A stretch of DNA of 64,000 nucleotides from Leptodontidium sp. MPI-SDFR-AT-0119 (taxonomy: Eukaryota > Ascomycota > Leotiomycetes > Helotiales > Leptodontidiaceae). The translations under genes were made by a program, and so were the position numbers. Positions 35,901 through 47,600 of the stretch are shown here, piece by piece. Under the pieces are notes generated by a model, which saw only the letters and a list, made by a program, of their open reading frames with translations, did not search any database and was not told where the DNA came from. Position 1 is the stretch's first letter. Every line of letters begins with the position of its first letter. Location of the stretch: contig JAHLEZ010000036.1 in the NCBI GenBank assembly GCA_020726505.1, positions 124,001-188,000 on the forward strand, in the 5' to 3' direction.

Positions 35901-35965
35901 TTATTAATTATTAAAGGTAGGTAGATGAAAATAACGGTGTGCTAAGCGAGGTGGCCCGAATGGGA

Positions 35966-35982
35966 GGGGGGGGGGGGGGGGG
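35966..35982. repeat. Poly-G run of 17
   Basis: An uninterrupted run of G sits at the edge of the gene island. Its true length is uncertain because such runs are error-prone in sequencing. Confidence 0.9.
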
Positions 35983-36141
35983 TGGGGACTTACCGCCACC
36001 ATTCTGTCTAACCCAGCTGCACCCGAACGACTGCATTAGCCAATGTGGCTGAGCAAACAAGCTTTCACTAGACTCAAACAAGCTTTCGCTAGACTCAGCT
36101 GACAATCGCCAAACTTCTCACTTTGTAAGATTACCACACTA

Positions 36142-36815
36142 ATGTGCCTTCCCTACCTGTCTTCTAGCCAATCTCCTGGCAGCGCTCTGTGTTGCTATTT
36201 TGGTTTGGGAGTCTATGTCACGAAGGTGCCTTTGTTGGTCGGGGGCTTTTCAACGAGCGGGTTCAACGTTATCCAGGCGGACCAAAGCAGGTGCAAAGTG
36301 GGATGCACTATCCTTGGCATCGCAGTTGGGTTATTTCTAACAGGGGGATTTGCCAGCTATGATGACCTCCTAAAACGACGGGGGCTCCTGACAAGAACCG
36401 GTGCCTTGGCCATATATCTGCGCCCTCTATCCGCGCTACGCGGATTACAACAGATAATGCGGGGGAAATTTACACCGATACGAAGCTTCCTCATCCTCGT
36501 GAGCATTGTCTCGACCCTGACTAGTACTACTACAGTTGCAATTTTCGGAATTCATGCCGAGTCGATTGAAGTCATTAATCCTTTGGCTTCTTATAGCAGT
36601 ACACGGATCATGTTCCTGCCCTAAGCGCGTTTCTATACCGAGATTCCTACATTCGATCACTAGAAACCCTAAAGAAATACAACCCCTACAACCGTGCTCT
36701 CAAGATGTCAGACTCGGGCTCTATTGGAGACACAATCTACCCGGGGTTGAATACGTCTGGCATCGGATTGAACACAACCTCCTACACTCAGTTCTATGGC
36801 CTATCTTATGGATAA
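36142..36815 (+). pseudogene. Multi-pass membrane protein gene, frameshifted and truncated
   Basis: The first frame, 36142-36624, shows several hydrophobic segments: V-P-L-L-V-G-G-F-S-T, then G-C-T-I-L-G-I-A-V-G-L-F-L-T-G-G, then F-L-I-L-V-S-I-V-S-T-L-T, then T-V-A-I-F-G-I-H. It then hits a stop. The next frame (36600-36815) continues naturally from P-A-L-S-A-F-L-Y-R-D through Y-P-G-L-N-T-S-G-I-G-L-N-T-T-S-Y. N-T-S-G-I-G-L-N-T-T-S-Y resembles the extracellular part of large fungal multi-pass membrane proteins of unknown role, as I recall them. The join needs a 1-nt shift around 36590-36610 and no plausible intron explains it. The product ends far short of such proteins. The true start is uncertain. 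Confidence 0.5.
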
Positions 36816-37815
36816 GGTACGCGGGATCTGTGGAAGCTTGTAGCACCAAGGGTGAAGCAGTCGGACTGAGTAAGGATAACTTTAACGGTCTACTCATAGT
36901 AGTATTGTAGTAACAAAAGAAGCCGAACAATTCAGCAACTAGGCAATACACCCCGCAAGAAACCCACAATCGCTCTCGTACAAACCCCCAATTACATGTA
37001 AGCAGGACATCTCGTCATCTTCAAATCGTTGAGTAACTTTGCCCTCGTTGACTTGTGCCTTACACCATCGTTCCCCAATTCTCCAATCTACACCAAAGGC
37101 AGCTCGTATTTCAGCTTTTAGATCTTGGATAACTCTCCACTTCAGTTCGTGAGGTACTCCTCCAGCAGAACCTCCGAACTAACGATCGCAAAACTGGTGT
37201 CGCATTGTAAGCAATAGTAACTTAGCAGGGTTTTAAATTGCTGTAATACGTTCATTTGAGCCCTGGTCTTGCAGTTCGCAGCCTTTTTCCTTTAGATAGG
37301 AAAATCCGCATAAACAGTTGATATTCAAAGGGGTGAACGCCTAGATAGAAGTGTAGGCCCTCGCTACACTTGACTCAAAGAGTAAACGGTTGAACGTGCA
37401 GTTCACAAAGTCACAGTACCATTTTTCTGACCGCTGATTAAGTAAGCAGCATCGCACCCTCGCGAACTGTTTCCTTATCTTGTGGTTCTCTCGGTCCATG
37501 GAGAACGGAGATTGCCAGCCACCTTTTTCAAGAGCTGATTGGTACTCTAATGCGGGGTATTTATGACATCCCCGTTGTGGTGCCTCGGTCTTATCTTAAT
37601 TAAGGGTGCTTCCCGAAATTGTGCCCTAGATGATTGGAAGAATAATAAAGACATACTATTGATTCTACTGCAGGGGCAGCTCATGAGCAAGGCTCAACTG
37701 CTGACTCACACAAGACATCTGGACGACCCCCCCACAATTTTATTTTTCGCGACTGCTTCGTTAACTTCAAACATCCAGTCCTGCGAGGAAATCATTCCCC
37801 GTCAGCAACTTCATC
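36816..37815. other. Intergenic DNA upstream of the CFEM gene
   Basis: Open frames here are short and overlap on both strands without recognisable motifs. The stretch probably contains the promoter and 5' untranslated region of the CFEM gene. I see no definite regulatory motif. Confidence 0.5.
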
Positions 37816-38794
37816 ATGTTGTCCCCTTTTGGTCTTGGCATTCTCTTCTTAGCGACCAGTGGCTTTGTCTCCTCACAAGATATCCCTCCATTATGCGGAG
37901 TAATAGATCCACCATACCTCGATTGGGAGAGGAGACTAACGATTGCCGCAGTCAGAATGTATCCAGAGCATGGAAAACCTCTATTTCCGCTTCATATGCG
38001 TCATTGGCGAATGTGACTGCTCTGTCCTGGGGGCCGCGCCGGGCGGCCCCTTCGTCCAAACTTGCGTTAGCAAGGACTGCTCTTCTCAAAATTCCACGTC
38101 TATGTACGGATGGTATAGTACCCTGTGTGGTTAGTTCACTTTGTTCTGATCTCCATGTCTCTGCGTAAGTTGTCAATTGCAAAGTTAGTCTGAGAAATAT
38201 CGAGTAGGTTCCGCCTGGCCGTCCTCCTTCGCCGTCACCCTGAATGCTTTTGGGCAAACAGACTCAACCACTCAATCAATATCTAGCAACGCCGCGGCTG
38301 GGACAACTCCAATTCCATCGTTTTCAATCAGCACGCTATCCTCAAGCCCCTCATCGACTTCCCAATCCTCCCCGAAACCGCTCCCATCCTCTTCCCTCCC
38401 CACTTCAACTCAGGCCACTTCGACATCCTCGGCAGGCTTGCTCAACATAAGTACCTCTAGTAGCAGCACATCCTCCCCATCAATTACAGTTTCAGTTTCA
38501 AGCAAACATTCATCGGGGCTTTCTACTGGAGCATCAATCGGTATTGGAATCGGAATAGCAATTGCCGCGATCGCTGGGTTAGCAGGACTTTTGTTTTGGC
38601 TTTGGCGACGAAAACAAATCCGCAAAACTGCTGCAAGAGCTGGACAAGAGTCACAGGTGGGAAAAGAATTGGGCGGGAATCCAGTGGCAGAGATTTTTGG
38701 ACAGGGGTTGATGGCGAAAAATGAAATTGGTGGGAATATGCTTGTGGAAGTCCCCGTTACGGAACAGGTGGTTCATAGGGCTGAGTTGGGATAG
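37816..38794 (+). CDS. CFEM-domain cell-surface protein, type I membrane
   Basis: I infer three exons: 37816-37899, 37952-38129 and 38208-38794. The first intron is GTAATA...CTAACG...GCAG (52 bp); the second is GTTAGT...GTAG (78 bp). Both joins keep one frame and remove the intervening stop, giving 282 residues. The order is a signal peptide (M-L-S-P-F-G-L-G-I-L-F-L-A), then an eight-cysteine CFEM domain at about residues 25-88. Its spacing fits the family: P-L-C-G-S-E-C, 12 residues to the next Cys, C-D-C, 14 to Cys, 4 to Cys, 15 to the last Cys. A Ser/Thr-rich stalk, one membrane span (about 196-219, G-I-G-I-G-I-A-I-A-A) and a basic W-R-R-K-Q stop-transfer follow, with a tail of about 60 residues. 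CFEM proteins act at the fungal surface, some binding haem or serving as adhesins or receptors; which applies here is unknown. The Asp typical of haem-binding CFEM is not clearly placed. Confidence 0.82.
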
Positions 38795-40177
38795 GATCAA
38801 AGCCATAGCAGATACCCGACCTCCCAGGTCTTCTGGGGTTTGAGATCCTGAATGTCCCAGCTGAGAGCTAAGTATTGCGGCACAATACAATGCTTTGTAA
38901 GAGCTTCTTCCTGTGACTTGGACAGTAGCCCATTCAGCAGCTTCTGCGACGCTTTCACTGCTTTGAGTTCTTCAAATTGTCGCAACGCCTCAGTTTTGCC
39001 TTAGATCCAGTCACTTCCTTATCATCGCGGCTGAGGTTTAGCTCATTTGGATTGTTCTACAATACTACCAGCTGCTTATCCGCTGTAGTGATAGGGCTCT
39101 TGACCTTAGCCTGCTTTGTAGATAAACATGCTCCTGGTGAGTGGCAAAGGGTCCAAGCTGACTCATCAATGCCCCTGTGAGATCAGACGATCAGCTGCCG
39201 ATTTGCTATCCCTTATGAGCTTTTATGACTGGCAAGGAATTTCCCAGGCTCTGCTTCGAAGTTGACGCGAGCACAGAAACTCGCGATAAGACCAGAAGGA
39301 GCAACGACGATAACTATGCTAATAACGATGCTGGTCATGGTGATGACGACAAAGATGACACATTACAGTCTCGTGTGAGTGATGGGTTCAAAAACGATAT
39401 CTCAGCCCTGCGGAATTATTTGTTTATCTCTATTAATACGGACGGCACAAGCTTCGAAATGCACGGATTAAGCCAGCATTCCCAACAGTTATAATTACCA
39501 CGAGAAGAGCTCCGAGAGCGAGGGCCAGGCAGCTACACGTCGCCGAGCTCCGCCTGCGGGCCAGGAAAGCTAGGATAAGCCAGGTGAGGGGCGACGTCTC
39601 TGTCACGAGCTTCTATTTGTTAATTTTCGCCGCGGGGGAGGGGGGGCGCGAAGGGCGCAGCCAAGCCACTGTTCCCGCCCAGTGCCAAGAGAGCCAAGCA
39701 TAAAGAAGCTTCATTGATGCTTGATTGTGACCTGTTGTTGCAGGGTTTGCTGCAAGGCGTCGGGGCGATGGGCCAATCTATCCAGGAGCACGTAGTCCTT
39801 ACTGGCTGCTACAGTTTTAAGACGTTACCACCGAATGTCAATCACAACTAGACTGGGAGTACAGGTTAATGTAAGGGAGCGGAGACAACCAGGAGGGGAA
39901 GGGAACCATTCTTCCGCACTGGCGAAAGGCAGCGTTATTGACACTCAGAGATTGTGTTTCGATGTCCGTACCCAATGTGTGTGGGATAATTAATGTTTGA
40001 CCAGTTAATTGGTTGCTTACCACCTTGATAAGACATTCACAGCCCTCCCTCCCCCCTTCTTTCCCATCATTTCCGCCATTCTTTCGCCTCGTTCACACCC
40101 TCTGCCACCCTTCTCTTCGCTCAGCTTCTCGTACCCCATGTCCTACCTCTGCCAACTGAGGTATCCAGATCTTCGAA
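38795..40177. other. Intergenic DNA, one weak minus-strand exon candidate
   Basis: The minus strand from about 39000 down to 38797 gives an open stretch (A-L-R-Q-F-E-E-L-K-A-V, then S-W-D-I-Q-D-L-K-P-Q-K-T-W) that could be a terminal exon. No ATG or upstream exon was found. A plus-strand frame at 39225-39494 is Asp/Asn-rich and doubtful. From 39600 to 40177 there is C/T-rich sequence like a fungal promoter or 5' leader for the next gene. Confidence 0.4.
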
Positions 40178-41697
40178 ATGCCTACGCTATTCAAAGCACT
40201 GGATCGGTTAAGAGAGAAGGTGAAGCAAAAGAAGAATGAGATCGCACCGAAACCTCACAAACCGTTCTGGAGCGCTCCTCAGAAGACGGTACCTCATCAG
40301 GTACCAGCACAGGCCTCCTTTTCTCGGACATCGAATATCACTACGACAGCTTCAAGTATACCAAATAGCCAGGAGGCAACGGTCCAGAAACCCCCCCCCC
40401 CTCCAGTACTTACATCCACAGTCGCAGCAACCCGGCCCAAACCCCAAACTACCCAGGAAACGCCGAAACTAGTTGATGCCAAAGAGGACGAAGATCAATC
40501 TAAGGTACTGAAGAGACCTCTTGAACTCACACAGCCATCTTCGTCAAGAATCAAACTCGGAGTAGACCGCCAATCTCAACCGCCGCGTAAAGCTTCAGTT
40601 CCCGCACGAGAGATAGTACCTCATCCTGTGCCGGTTTATACTATTTCCACACCAAAAGCGACGTCTCAACCTCTACCTGTACCAACTGTTGCTGCACTCA
40701 AGACCACATCTAAATATACGCCCCAAGCACCGCGACAAGCTACGAATCCTGTGTTGAAATCGATCTCAAAACCCACCGTCCATAGAGAGGCCGGCTTCTA
40801 TTCCGGTGGTACTCCTGAGGTAGCAGCCGTAGATCAACCAACTCCGAAGCTCGTATATGAGGCCAAACAGACAGCCTCAGCTGTGCTCCAATGTGCATCT
40901 CCATTCGCTGATCTTGCAAACATGAGGAATCCGCACACGATACCAGATGGCCGTCTGGATCTGGTACCGATACCTAGCTACTCCTCCTACGCCAGGCCAT
41001 CACCCCACGCGTCTGCGAGCCTTTGGGGGTATTCCATACCGGTGGTCCCGTAGGTGGTGGGCTCTATGCCAGTACTGGTGGTGCAATCGGGGGAGGTGTC
41101 ATCTCGCAGACCAGTGGGAGCTTTGGAGAAGGCTCTGTATCACAGACTGGGGGGAGTCTTGGTGAAGCCGTGCAGTCTTTCGCTCCGAGCCAGGCGTTCA
41201 GATGCTCCCCTATGGCTGCACCACTGCCCCAGCGACCACTTTCACCTCCCCTCGGAACGCACACTCCATGGCGGCATACGGGCCAGGCGACATCGACATC
41301 ATATCAGGTTGGAGCTATATCTGATACAGGGAGAAAGGGGAAGCCCGGGGAAGAGGAAGGGAGGAGGGCGAGAGAGCTGCTGGAGGCGTTTTGCTTGCGG
41401 AGAGGGATTTCCCTGCCTCATGCTGCGGCGGGGGGTTTGCCAATTCTGGGTCATGCTCCGCTGGTGAGTAAGGTGCAAGAGCATGCACAGAAACATTCGG
41501 AAGGTCCGGTCCAACACCAGAGCATGTTCAGTGACGAATATGTCGATGACGGTCTATACGACTCGGAGAGTTCAGTAGATCCGGTGAAGGCGCCGTTGAC
41601 CAGTCCGTCAGAGGAACCGGCACAGAAGTATTCAACACCGGCCCAACACCAAAACATATTCGAGGATATCTACGTCGACGAGGAGCTGTACCAGTAA
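40178..41697 (+). CDS. Pro/Ser-rich low-complexity protein, frame break at a G run
   Basis: The first frame starts at the ATG at 40178 (M-P-T-L-F-K-A-L-D-R-L-R-E-K-V-K) with a basic amphipathic N-terminus. It continues as a disordered Pro/Ser/Thr-rich chain to 41029, then runs to a stop at 41053. From 41023 another frame continues with Gly-rich V-G-G-G-L-Y-A-S-T-G-G repeats to a stop at 41697. It ends with two similar segments: Q-H-Q-S-M-F-S-D-E-Y-V-D-D-G-L-Y and Q-H-Q-N-I-F-E-D-I-Y-V-D-E-E-L-Y. One extra G in the GGGGG run at 41025-41029 would fuse them into about 506 residues. A small intron is the alternative. I recognise no family. Composition suggests an intrinsically disordered protein. 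Confidence 0.6.
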
Positions 41698-42199
41698 GAT
41701 AGAGAGAAGGTCAAGGCAGAACGCGCCCGAAGATTTAGTCTCGGAAACAAAATACGCGTAATGTTTCTATATGAATGGCTTGGTTTTGACTTCCACATGT
41801 TGGAATGTAGCAAAAGGATTAGAAAGCAAAAACTTCCTTGAGTGTGAGCGTGCAAAATGATCTCATTAGCTTTAAATTAATAGCTTCGGTGTGTGGAAGA
41901 GAGAGCGGGGGTGCTGGAAATATCTGCTCCGCATATTTAATAGTTTTCAATCAAATTAATATGATACTTTTATATATGCGTATTAATTTCTAAGCCTGAA
42001 TGCAATATTTATAGTTAGATAAAGTAAGCCGAGAATCATAATAAATAATCATACTTTAATACAGCCTTTATAGCGAAAAAACGGAAGTTTCGGATTTAAA
42101 TAAAATACGTGTAACACAGCGACAAATTGCAATTATTTCTTATTTAAGTAATCCTTATACTAGAATATAAATAAGAGTTATTATTTTTAAAAGTAAAAT
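41698..42199. other. 3' flank grading into AT-rich DNA
   Basis: This is probably the 3' untranslated region of the preceding gene, to about 41870, followed by RIP-like AT-rich sequence up to Copia B2. The last five bases, AAAAT (42195-42199), are duplicated at 50845-50849. Confidence 0.6.
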
Positions 42200-42393
42200 T
42201 GACGTGCAGAAGACGAGTATTAGCTCAGGGGTTTAAAAGATTCTACGATTAGATGAGGTTCTAGAAAGTGTGTTTAAAGATTGATTAAATTAAGCGTTGT
42301 CCTCGTGAAGAGAGGAGCTAGAGACTAGGTTTATATACCTGGAGTGCTTACGTAAGTATACATTAGACTAAAGAACTGCGCTAGTGCGCGATA
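42200..42393 (-). repeat. 3' LTR of Copia B2
   Basis: This 194-bp repeat is the partner of 50651-50844. The left end reads TGACG instead of TGTCG, and the right end reads GCGCGATA instead of GCGCGACA. Confidence 0.9.
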
Positions 42394-43205
42394 TACCCCT
42401 ATAATAAGCTGTAGTTATAAGGACGTTAAGCTTGCTATTAAAATGCGCACTAAAGAGATCAGGAGATGCCTTATATACACTCTAGGTAAACAAATAAGGC
42501 TCTAGAAAAAACTAACTAAGACTATTATATAGTCGTCAAGTGAGTTATGACAAAAAGAAAGTACAATACATAGCTAAGCGCGTAATCGGGAGCTCGTTCC
42601 TTAATAAACGCGTACCCCTTAAAAAATAAATAATAACACGGGTCGCCGTATTAAGATCTTAAACATTAAATAAGAGTACGTAAATAAGGCGTACTATAAA
42701 CATAAGAGTATTTATATGTCTATTTTAAATCATAAATATAAAGATATAAAATAAAGTTTCCGGAAAGAGAGTACGATCTATAGATTATAGGGCTGAGATC
42801 TTGTTATAGGACAAATAGCCTGATCCGTAGTGAGACAGGTGCGGTTAAGGTGTTGATTAATTAATTGGACGTCGCTGGTGATTGCGTCTAAGTTAAGAAG
42901 TAGTACTTAATACTCTGATTGGTTGAGCTACGTCGGGTTAGTGTAGAGGTTTCCACTTACTTAGTAGGTGGTATTAATTAGTGGACCGTGCGCGCGATTA
43001 ATAATCGTGAGCCTTCCGCCTATAATTATAAATACTGCCTTCTTTTCTTATTAAAAACAACCCTTTTCTAGTATTACTAACACTAATATATACCTTTATA
43101 TTTGCCCTTTTATTCCCTTCCTTTTCTTTTATATTATTAAATTCATTATCGAGCATTCTAAGATACTTAACAAATCTACTTCTTTTAAGACCCATCTATC
43201 CAAGC

Positions 43206-44487
43206 ATGCAGAGTCCACAAGAACGTTTTAGGGCTCTCACTAATCGAATGAATTACTAGATTACTCGCGAGGAAGGTAGCTCTAATATAAAGCGCGAAGT
43301 TATGTAAAAATAACGTTACTAAAGACTCTAAGTTATAAGTATTTATTTCCTTATCTTTAATTATTTATTTTTATACCCTTATCTCTTACCCTTTTACTTT
43401 CGAGTATTAAATTAACTCTTTAAGTAATAAATGATTACTATAAAAGCATCTGCCTTACTATTTCTTGTTTAAGAAGACAATAATAATAAGCTTAAGGATA
43501 TCTTTAGCGAGATTAATAATAATAAGGATAAGCTTATTAGTAGTGCCTCTTTTACTCCTTTTACATCCTCTTGTTCTATTGTCTCCTTAAGCGATCCCCT
43601 TTATTTTATAGACGTATTCGACTTCGACGATAATATCTTACTTGTCCCTCGCCGCTCTTGTCGTGCTTTTATTCGCCTCTCCTTACTAAAGTCTTCGCTT
43701 TTTATTTGTGTTACTCGTATATTATTTAAGATAATTATTTAAGTTTCTATTAGTACTTTAAAGACTCTTAAGAGAGTATTAAATAAAGTTCTTAATCTTT
43801 AATCTCGTAAACGTGTTAGTGTTTTTACTTCTCCTTATTAGTCTCGTAAGAGTTCTAAGGGACCTTTACTAGTGAGACGAACTCGTAGTATATATTTCTT
43901 TTTATTTGTTTAAATCTTACTCTTATTAATCGAGTATTAAAGTATATACTAATAATATTATAGGCCGCGAATTTACTAATCTTTATTTATTATATATCCG
44001 AGTTACTACTTACGGTAAAGGAGATCAAGGACACTATTATATAAACATTACTTCGGCTAGTAATTACTACTTTAATTGCACTAGTGGCCACTTATATTCT
44101 CCTACTACTAACGATCTTTTAAAGTATAGTAAGAGATTAATCCGCGCCATTAATGCCGACGATTAAAAGGTATATAAATTCCTTTTCTAATAACTTATTA
44201 GCGATTATTAAGCTAATTATTTTAAGTCTATTAAGAAGTATCGCGTCACTATTAAGACCCTCCTTGATTATTTAGGTAAGTCTTCGAGCTCTAAAGAGGA
44301 GGCTAATAAGATCGTTCCCTCTTCTTCGCGCCGTCTTCCTCCTAAGTATAATAAGAAGGATAACTCAAATAATAAGGCTAGAACTAAAGTTAATAGAGTT
44401 ATAAGAAAGCGTAAAAAGTCTATAAGTATAGTAAATATATTTAAAAACATAACTAATATACTTCGGTCTAAAGAGCTTTACGTTTGA
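43206..44487 (+). pseudogene. Antisense, intron-bearing module carried by Copia B2
   Basis: On the strand opposite to gag-pol, an ATG at 43206 opens M-Q-S-P-Q-E-R-F-R-A-L-T-N-R-M. The same frame reappears at 43473 (E-D-N-N-N-K-L-K-D-I-F) and runs to about 43890 (V-R-R-T-R-S-I). From 43972 a different frame takes over (G-R-E-F-T-N-L, then T-T-N-D-L-L-K-Y-S-K-R, then S-S-S-K-E-E-A-N-K-I-V-P, R-K-R-K-K-S) and ends at TGA 44487. The change lies across GTATAT...TACTAATAATATTATAG (about 43889-43971), which looks like a spliceosomal intron. A second intron-like tract is GTATTT...TTAACTCTTTAAG at about 43333-43430. Stops inside the exons are TAA/TAG at probable Gln codons. No family is recognised. 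It could be a captured host gene; an older independent insertion is the alternative. Confidence 0.5.
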
Positions 44488-44689
44488 GTAGGATTTAGTT
44501 AAGTTTACGGGGATCTTTTTGTTTTTATATAGAGTTTTAGTTAAGTTTTTTTTTTATAGATTTGTAAGATCTTTAATTAAGTTTAGCCGGATTTACTATA
44601 AGATTTAAGTGGAATTAGGTAGATTTTTAATATTCTAGCTATAAAGATACTTAATTTATTAAGTAGAAAAGTTTTTATAAATAAAAAAT

Positions 44690-47600
44690 AATATAGAATT
44701 TCTTTATATACTTTTAATAAATATATTTAAAGCTCTTTAACTTAAGATTTATAATTACTAAAGTTTAAGAGAGCTCTAAAAAGCTCGAATTTCTAGCGAG
44801 ATAAATTCTTCGTAAGACTATTAATAAGTATATTAATAGTTAGAAGATATATTACTTTAAAGGATTTACGAGTATACCTTTACTTTAATTATATATTATA
44901 AATATTAATATAACGTAACTTTGTCGCGATCCTTTTAGTATTATTTATAACGAGCTTAATAGTTTATTAATTATTATATAAAATCTCTTACGTTTTACTT
45001 AAATTAAGAGTTAGATTTTTAAAAAAGCGTTAAAGAGTTATAATTTCTTTATTTATATACTTTAATATAAGTAGTTCTACTTTAATTATTAAAGTAGTAA
45101 TTATTACTTGTCTTAATACTTTCTAAATCACTGGCCTATTAAATAAAAAGATTACGTAACCTTAGGATAATCGTCGTGTCTTTATATTATTAATAAAAGA
45201 GGCGTCAGAGGTAATAATAATTACTTTATTATAGTGCCTACTGTAAATAATGCCTAAGAAGCGCGTACTAAATAAGTAACGAATGAGCTAATATATTATA
45301 ATAAAGTGTTTAGGCCTAAAGTTTATTACGAATTATAAAAGTAAGGCAATTATATATATAACATCTGGTCTTATAATAATTACTGTGTATAAAACGGAGC
45401 CTACTCTCTCCTAGTATACTTTAATGTGTTTCTTAGAAGCTTGTCTTATATACTTGACAAGATTAATTTACAGTAGTAGCATCGTTAGATAATTACTATT
45501 TACCTACTTAAATTTACGAGCGATCTTCTTAAAGTATTAATTGTAGACTAAGGAGATCGTTTTGCGCTTTCGATCACGTAATACTTTAATCCTTAGGAAT
45601 TACTTAATATCTCTAAGATTATATATATTATATACTTAATTTAGACGCTTAATGAGATCTTGTTTAAGCTTTTGATTATTTTAGTAATAAAGTACTTAAA
45701 TATCGTTTACGTAAAAGAGGACTAAGATTTTATGTTTAAGATCTATAAATATATAAGGCTCCTCTAAGTAAAGAGAGAGCCCTAGATTAGTTAGAGTCTT
45801 ACTTATATACTTGTATTAGAGGTAAGGGGAATCACGTATTCTGTAGAGTACACAATTAACTCGTAATACTTAATTAAGCTATTAGAAACTAAGTAGAAAT
45901 TAGTAGTATATTGTTTTACTGTCTATATCTCTTAAGACATTAATAAAGGCATTAATCACGTCGAAATACTTAACTTCTAAATTAAAATAAGCTACGAGCG
46001 CTATAGCGATTCTAAAAGACTTTACAGAGAGCGTACTAGTGTATATTAATATAATCGTTGCCTCACTTTAGAGATCACCCTAAACTACTATTCGAGAGCA
46101 GTATCTTAAAATATATTCGTCTTTATTAGACTTGTACTTAAAGACTTATATAAGCGGGACGAGTGTGTCTATAGTGCTTAAATCGTACTTTTATAAGTGT
46201 TAGTATTTATATTTGTCTATATTCCTTATTTTTAACTTATAGTCTTCTAGAAACTACTTTCTTATTAAGTAGTTCTTAAGATTACTCTACTTCTTTAGCT
46301 TTAGTAGAAGATCTTAGACCTTAATTTTAAGAAGTAGGAGCTTTTCTTTTAGTAATAAGCGATTTACTTATATTATTACTACGATTATTGAATATATTGT
46401 CTTAGTTAATTCCCTAAAATTGTCTTGTTTTTCTTAAGATATATATTAATTAGGCATAAGCTTATAAAGAAGTTAATTAATTTCGGATTAAAGATTACTA
46501 TACTTAATTAAGGTATACTCGTTAGAGTCTATACCCTCAAGGTTTAAGTTACTCTTAAGATTAAGGTTGCCCTTTTAAGAGCGCGTTTCTTTAAGGATAG
46601 TAATAAGCGTTGTAAATACTTTATTACTTTTACTTCCTCTACGTAATCTCCCTCTTTTTTTTATACTCCTTATTAGCTTTTCTCGAGTACTTAAAGTTTT
46701 AGATTAAGCCGTGGCGGCCTTAACCTTTATTTAAGAGTGTATTATTACTCTCGTCTGTCCTCGTACGTTTGACTAAGCTCTTAACACTTTAGTCCGAGAG
46801 CGCGTCACTACTTTTAATAACAAATTTAAAGTTTTAAGAACTTGTGTTTAAGGAGTTAATTACTTTAAACTTTTATCCGTAACTTCTTAAGTTACTTAAC
46901 TAGAGTTTTTAGTTAGTTCCTTTAGTACTTTTTCTAGTAATAGTGACTTTACTCGTAAGTAATCCGCTTTTAAAGTAAATAATAATATTTAAATCTCGAG
47001 TCTAGAAGCTCGAGACGGACCTCTAGCTTAGTCTTATAGTACGTTTGACGCCCGATCTGTAAGTTATATATTCTTACTTAGACGCGATCCCTTTAAGTCT
47101 TGTTTTATACTTAGCGTAAGCCCTAAGTCGTACGCACTCGATCTTTACTCCTTACCCTCTACCGGTACTTTAACTAGTATATCGTCTAGTATAAGAGTGG
47201 CTTTAGGAGTTAGAAGTCCCGTTATAATACTTAGTTCTTTAATATCCTTTACCCCCGAGTTTTGACTCTTTAGAGTAGTAGTTAGTCCCTTAATAAGCTT
47301 AGAAAGTAATATTAGAGCGCTTTTAATTATAATTGTCGCTTCTTTAATAGTCTTATCACTTATAATATTCTCCAGGATTTCGGCCTAATTTATGACTAAT
47401 TTATCTTCTTTAATAAGATCGTAAATCGACTAAGCTTCTTTAATTATAATTATTACTTTTTCTTGACTTAACTTATAAAATAAGTCTTTATTAAAGCGTA
47501 TGTTACGCGTGATAATTATTTAGTCGAGACGTAATACCTAAATCTAATAAATATTAAAAGTATAAAAACCTATTAAATATTTAATATGTATACGTGTATT

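Noticed and set aside
37563..38168. 201-codon plus-strand frame overlapping the CFEM gene
   Set aside because: It is a shadow frame across the CFEM signal-peptide exon. The spliced CFEM model explains the same DNA with a complete eight-cysteine domain.
42998..43195. Minus-strand 65-codon frame, also at 23505-23696
   Set aside because: It is conserved between copies only because the DNA is. It lies next to the antisense module and shows no domain or start context. It might be part of the element's 3' region, but a separate gene is not supported.
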